Source: CAYLLN01 sp040901775
GTDB lineage: Bacteria; Planctomycetota; Planctomycetia; Pirellulales; Pirellulaceae
Direction of reading: 5' to 3'
NCBI GenBank assembly: GCA_040901775.1
Contig: JBBDYF010000255.1
Location: 10,368-74,367, forward strand
DNA: 64,000 nt
This document shows, piece after piece, positions 60,935 through 64,000 of this stretch. Each line of letters opens with the position of its first letter. Position 1 is the first letter of the stretch. The notes below the pieces were generated by a model, which had not been told where the DNA came from, did not search any database, and saw only the letters and a list, made by a program, of their open reading frames with translations. A program made the position numbers and the translations under genes.

Positions 60935-61990
60935 CTACAGCCCCTTGCTGAGGATGTGCTTCACCAGGTCGCCGACCCGGTTTGAGTAGCCCCACTCGTT
61001 GTCGTACCAACTGACCAACTTGAAGAACCGCTTGTTGAGCTCGATGCCGGCGCCGTGATCGAAGATCGACGAGGCGGGGCTGTGGATGAAATCGCTGCTC
61101 ACCACTTCGTCGGTCGTGTGTTCCAGAATCCCTTTCAGGTACGTCTCACTGGCCCGCTTCATCGCCGCCGAGATTTCGTCGTAGCTGGTGTCCTTCACCG
61201 TCTTGACCGTCAGATCGACCACCGACACGGTCGGCACCGGCACGCGCAGGGCCATGCCGGTCAGCTTGCCCTTCACCTCGGGGCAGACCAAGGCCACCGC
61301 CCGGGCGGCGCCGGTCGTGCTGGGAATGATGTTCTGAGCCGCGGCCCGGCCCCCCTTCCAATCTTTGCGGCTGGGGCCATCGACTATCTTTTGCGTCGCC
61401 GTGTAGGCGTGGATCGTGGTCATCAGCCCTTCGTCGATGCCAAAGCCTTCCTTCAGCAGCACATGGACGACCGGTGCCAAGCAATTGGTCGTGCAACTGG
61501 CGTTGCTGATGATGTGGTGGGCCTTCGGGTCGTACTTGTCGTGATTCACGCCCATCACCACGGTGATGTCTTCCCCCTTGCCAGGGGCGGTGATGATCAC
61601 CTTCTTCGCGCCGGCGGCCAGGTGCCCCTTCGCCTTTTCGGCCTCGGTAAACAGGCCGGTGCTCTCGATCACCAGATCGACCCCCATCGCTTTCCACGGC
61701 AGTTCGGCCGGGGTCTTGGCGGCGACCACCCGCATTTCGTCGCCGTTGACGATCAGGATGTCGTCGTCGGCCTTGTCGGGCGAGGACTTTTTCGTCTCGA
61801 TCGTGGCGTTCAGGCGGCCCTGCGTGGTGTCGTATTTGACGAGATACGCCAGGTTGTCGGCCGGCACGATATCGCCCACGGCGACGACGTCCACGGCCTT
61901 TCCCTTGCCGACGATTCCTTGCTCGAGCATGGCCCGATAAACCAGCCGACCAATTCGCCCGAAACCATTAATCGCCACGCGCACGGTCAT
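60935..61990 (-). CDS. gapA: Glyceraldehyde-3-phosphate dehydrogenase, type I
   Basis: 351 residues from MTVRVAINGFGRIGRLVYRA, with GGAG 10 bp ahead. The Rossmann fold start is intact. The catalytic motif ASCTTNCLAP has Cys166, and the paired His is in the HAYTATQ segment. RAVALVCPEVKGKLTGMALR and WYDNEWGYS close the fold. It converts glyceraldehyde 3-phosphate to 1,3-bisphosphoglycerate in glycolysis. It converges with rlmN, only 7 bp apart. Confidence 0.96.
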   Translation of the reverse strand: MTVRVAINGFGRIGRLVYRAMLEQGIVGKGKAVDVVAVGDIVPADNLAYLVKYDTTQGRLNATIETKKSSPDKADDDILIVNGDEMRVVAAKTPAELPWKAMGVDLVIESTGLFTEAEKAKGHLAAGAKKVIITAPGKGEDITVVMGVNHDKYDPKAHHIISNASCTTNCLAPVVHVLLKEGFGIDEGLMTTIHAYTATQKIVDGPSRKDWKGGRAAAQNIIPSTTGAARAVALVCPEVKGKLTGMALRVPVPTVSVVDLTVKTVKDTSYDEISAAMKRASETYLKGILEHTTDEVVSSDFIHSPASSIFDHGAGIELNKRFFKLVSWYDNEWGYSNRVGDLVKHILSKGL

Positions 61991-62391
61991 TGCCCGTCTC
62001 CTTTTCCTTCCCGCCTGCCGGCCCACTGAGCCGGCCAATTATCAGCACTTTGTGCAAATTCTACCGGCGGACCAGCGGCCGTACAAGGAATCGAACGATG
62101 GTAGCGAAGGTGAGTTCGTTCGCCGTTAACGAGCGGCGGAAACAACGCCCCTGACTGGCCGCGAAGGGCAGGGGGATTGCCGGACGAGCGGTGGCGACGA
62201 CAGCGGCGAGTGCGACACCCCTTTTAGCCGGGAGCAAACTTGCTCCCGGAGCTTCATCGATCTTGCCAATCGCCTTGGAGCAGCAGGAATCAAGAATGGG
62301 ACTCGCACTTAGCCGGAAGCCGGTCTCTCCTTGACATGGAGCCTAAGCGCCAACTTAGCAATTCTCCGGGACCAAGTTTGGTCCCGGCTAT
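61991..62391. other. Intergenic region with two palindromic elements
   Basis: CCGGGAGCAA-AC-TTGCTCCCGG (62228-62249) and CCGGGACCAA-GT-TTGGTCCCGG (62366-62387) are perfect 22-bp hairpins of one family, differing in one base per arm. The second lies 4 bp beyond the radical SAM stop and may serve as its terminator, though no T run follows. No gene is seen. Confidence 0.65.
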
Positions 62392-63663
62392 TTACGAACT
62401 TTCAATCTGCACCAGTTCCCGCTTGGGGGGCGGGCTCTTCCGCGTGTCGATCCACTTGGCCGCGTCAAAATGCTTGCCGTAGGTGCCGTAGTCGTTGAAG
62501 AAAAAGTACTTGGCCGCGCGGTAGGCCAGAGACTTTTCGGGAATCTCGTGTCCGGGGTTGTACTGGCTCGAACGCAGCTCCATCGCTGCCAACTCGCCGA
62601 CGGCTGCCTGCCGAGCCGTGGTGTCCTTCGCGCCGTGACGCTGGACCAACCCTTCCAGCAGGTCGGGCCGTTCGAGCACGATGCAGCCGCGGGTGTGCTG
62701 GGCCGCCGTTTCGCGAAAATCGCGCAAAAACGCCGACTGCTGAAACACCTCGCGCAGCGGCCGCTCGTCGTGGATCGACTCCTTGGCGAACTGGATGATC
62801 GGGCAGGGCTCGATGTCTCCCCACGGGCTGATGTGGTGCGTGAAGCCGGTCGCCGCCGGGCAAAGCGCCCGCCCCTCGCCGTCGTAGTAGGCATCGACGA
62901 TGACGATCGGCTTTTTGGCCCGCATCTCGACCACGAACTTTCGGCACTCCAATTGTTGATCGGGCGTGAGCGCGAGTTCCGGCTTGGCATCGGGGCCGAC
63001 CGGGCGATAGATGTGGAACCAGGTGTAGAAGACTCCCATCTCGATCAGCCGGTCGAGCCACTTCTCGCTCAAGAGGTCGAAATTCGTCTGGCAGAGGCTG
63101 GTGCAGACGCCGGTCATCACCTTGTGGTTCAGGCAGTTTTGCAGGCCCTCCATCGTCTTGCTGAATACGCCGCCTCGGCCACGGCGCTCGTCGCTGACGA
63201 TCTCGTTCCCCTCGACGCTGACCAGCGGCGTGACGTTGCCCAACTTGCGCAGCGTGCGGGCTACGTCGTCGGTGATGAAGTGCCCGTTCGTAAAGACCTG
63301 GAAGTAGCAATCGCGGTGATTCCCCAGGATCTCCAGGATCTCGGGGTGCATGAACGGCTCGCCCCCCAGGATGCCGAAGAACGAGTTGCCCATCGCCTTG
63401 GCCTCGGTGATCAGGCGATTCATCGCGGCGACTTCAATTTTCTCTTGCTTGGCCGCCACATCGACCCAGCACCCCTGGCACCGCAGGTTGCAACTGTTGA
63501 TCACCGAAACGTACAGAAACGGCGGGAAGAATTCGCCCCGCGCCAGCCGCGACTTGTGCCGCTGCACCGAGCGAATTCCCTTCAGGCCAAAATTCCAGAC
63601 GAGCTTCCACAAGAGGCGCTTGTCGGTTTCCCACAGCAGGCGATTGGCAAGGCGGAGGTACAT
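62392..63663 (-). CDS. Radical SAM protein
   Basis: 423 residues from MYLRLANRLL. The cluster motif CNLRCQGC (58-65) is of the C-x3-C-x2-C form. GGEPFMHPEILEILGNHRDC and LVSVEGNEIVSDERRGRGGV follow, typical of the MoaA/PqqE/HpnH-like group. Two further cysteines near CPAATGFTHHISPWGDIEPC (about 280-298) suggest a SPASM-type auxiliary cluster. The C-terminal 90 residues are specific. The substrate is unknown; no peptide precursor or hopanoid gene is close. A single gene. Confidence 0.88.
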   Translation of the reverse strand: MYLRLANRLLWETDKRLLWKLVWNFGLKGIRSVQRHKSRLARGEFFPPFLYVSVINSCNLRCQGCWVDVAAKQEKIEVAAMNRLITEAKAMGNSFFGILGGEPFMHPEILEILGNHRDCYFQVFTNGHFITDDVARTLRKLGNVTPLVSVEGNEIVSDERRGRGGVFSKTMEGLQNCLNHKVMTGVCTSLCQTNFDLLSEKWLDRLIEMGVFYTWFHIYRPVGPDAKPELALTPDQQLECRKFVVEMRAKKPIVIVDAYYDGEGRALCPAATGFTHHISPWGDIEPCPIIQFAKESIHDERPLREVFQQSAFLRDFRETAAQHTRGCIVLERPDLLEGLVQRHGAKDTTARQAAVGELAAMELRSSQYNPGHEIPEKSLAYRAAKYFFFNDYGTYGKHFDAAKWIDTRKSPPPKRELVQIESS

Positions 63664-63835
63664 GGCGGGGCGTGCAGAGGCCGGTGCTGGTAAATCGAGT
63701 GTGCCTATTATAGCCGCCGGCGCCGGCCGGGGGACGCTGCGCCGGTCGAGAAGGAGCATCGCCAACCGGTCTTCCTTAACCGGGGCCAGTAGGTAATATG
63801 AACCTCTTCATCCGCAGGCTCGTCCTGCGGAAGAG

Positions 63836-63917
63836 GGAGGGTAAGCGAATGGCTAGCGGTCACACTGGAAATGTGATGCCCCGCAAGGGGTTGCGAGTTC
63901 GAGTCTCGTGCCCTCCG
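63836..63917 (+). tRNA. tRNA-Ser (GGA anticodon)
   Basis: Acceptor arm GGAGGGT pairs with GCCCTCC, D arm GCGAATGGCTAGC, anticodon stem TCACA/TGTGA with loop CTGGAAA (anticodon GGA), a long variable arm GCCCCGCAAGGGG as in class II tRNAs, and T arm GCGAG-TTCGAGT-CTCGT. Reads UCC/UCU serine codons. No CCA is encoded (G, C follow). The bases after it to the end of the window show no gene. Confidence 0.92.
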
Positions 63918-64000
63918 CTTGACGCTAACGCTCGATGACCGAAACGTAACCGTTCACGCCAGCACTTGGGCGATGTCAGTTTTGGGATTAGCTGCTTTGG

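Noticed and set aside
63918..64000. Possible integration site next to tRNA-Ser
   Set aside because: No integrase or repeated tRNA end is visible in the remaining 83 bp, so it cannot be supported.

Overview
The window looks like chromosomal DNA of a planctomycete, probably of the Pirellulales type. It is GC-rich and gene-dense on both strands. It carries gene families that are typical of that phylum: a PSD1/DUF1549/DUF1553 cytochrome with a DUF1501 partner, a giant PVC-type CxxCH protein with a DUF1080 domain, a periplasmic sulfatase, Gfo/Idh/MocA oxidoreductases, a YTV-repeat exported protein and a microcompartment shell protein. This assignment rests on gene content only. A 100-base run of N (27350-27449) shows that it is an assembled scaffold.

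Layout. 1-2.4 kb: tail of a hydrolase-like gene, a lipoprotein and class II fructose-bisphosphate aldolase. 2.6-8.6 kb: a TM2 protein, then kdsD-kdsC followed directly by a very large LptC/LptA-like envelope protein, an arrangement that recalls the proteobacterial Kdo/Lpt operon, then a Nif3-like protein. 8.8-15.1 kb: a lower-GC AAA ATPase, then three minus-strand exported proteins. 15.1-16.5 kb: a long intergenic region with repeated motifs and a decayed TPR gene. 16.5-26.1 kb: sulfatase, lipase, MoxR-like ATPase, glycosyltransferase, an orphan tandem-domain BMC shell protein, rimO, a small toxin-antitoxin-like pair, pgsA and a CPBP protease. 26.2-32 kb: two Gfo/Idh/MocA oxidoreductases, rhamnulokinase and two REP-associated (Y1/HUH) transposases, each bracketed by its own family of short repeats. 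32-37.4 kb: a 1789-residue PVC dehydrogenase/cytochrome/DUF1080/FG-GAP protein carrying copies of both repeat families in frame. 37.4-44.6 kb: a truncated DUF433 gene, a BshB1-like deacetylase, a lipoprotein, a ROK-type protein, Ku with a MerR/TPR regulator, a LuxR-type response regulator, a candidate small RNA and two membrane-anchored proteins. 44.9-50.2 kb: PSD1 cytochrome, ORF6N protein and DUF1501 protein. 50.3-63.7 kb: a membrane protein, YceI, an EEP nuclease, Dabb, a ceramidase-like enzyme, CysE, GT4, BFD ferredoxin, M20/M42 peptidase, rlmN, gapA and a radical SAM protein. The window ends with tRNA-Ser(GGA).

How the genes work together. Central carbon genes (fba, gapA) and deoxysugar genes (rhaB, the BMC-T protein, the oxidoreductases, the sulfatase and the large PVC proteins) fit an organism that degrades complex, partly sulfated polysaccharides. 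kdsD/kdsC and the Lpt-like giant indicate Kdo-containing LPS.

The most striking signal is the repeat landscape. At least eight families of short palindromic or inverted elements lie between genes. Two of them have a matching transposase in the window. Several copies sit inside reading frames, where they add short peptides and in one case the stop codon.
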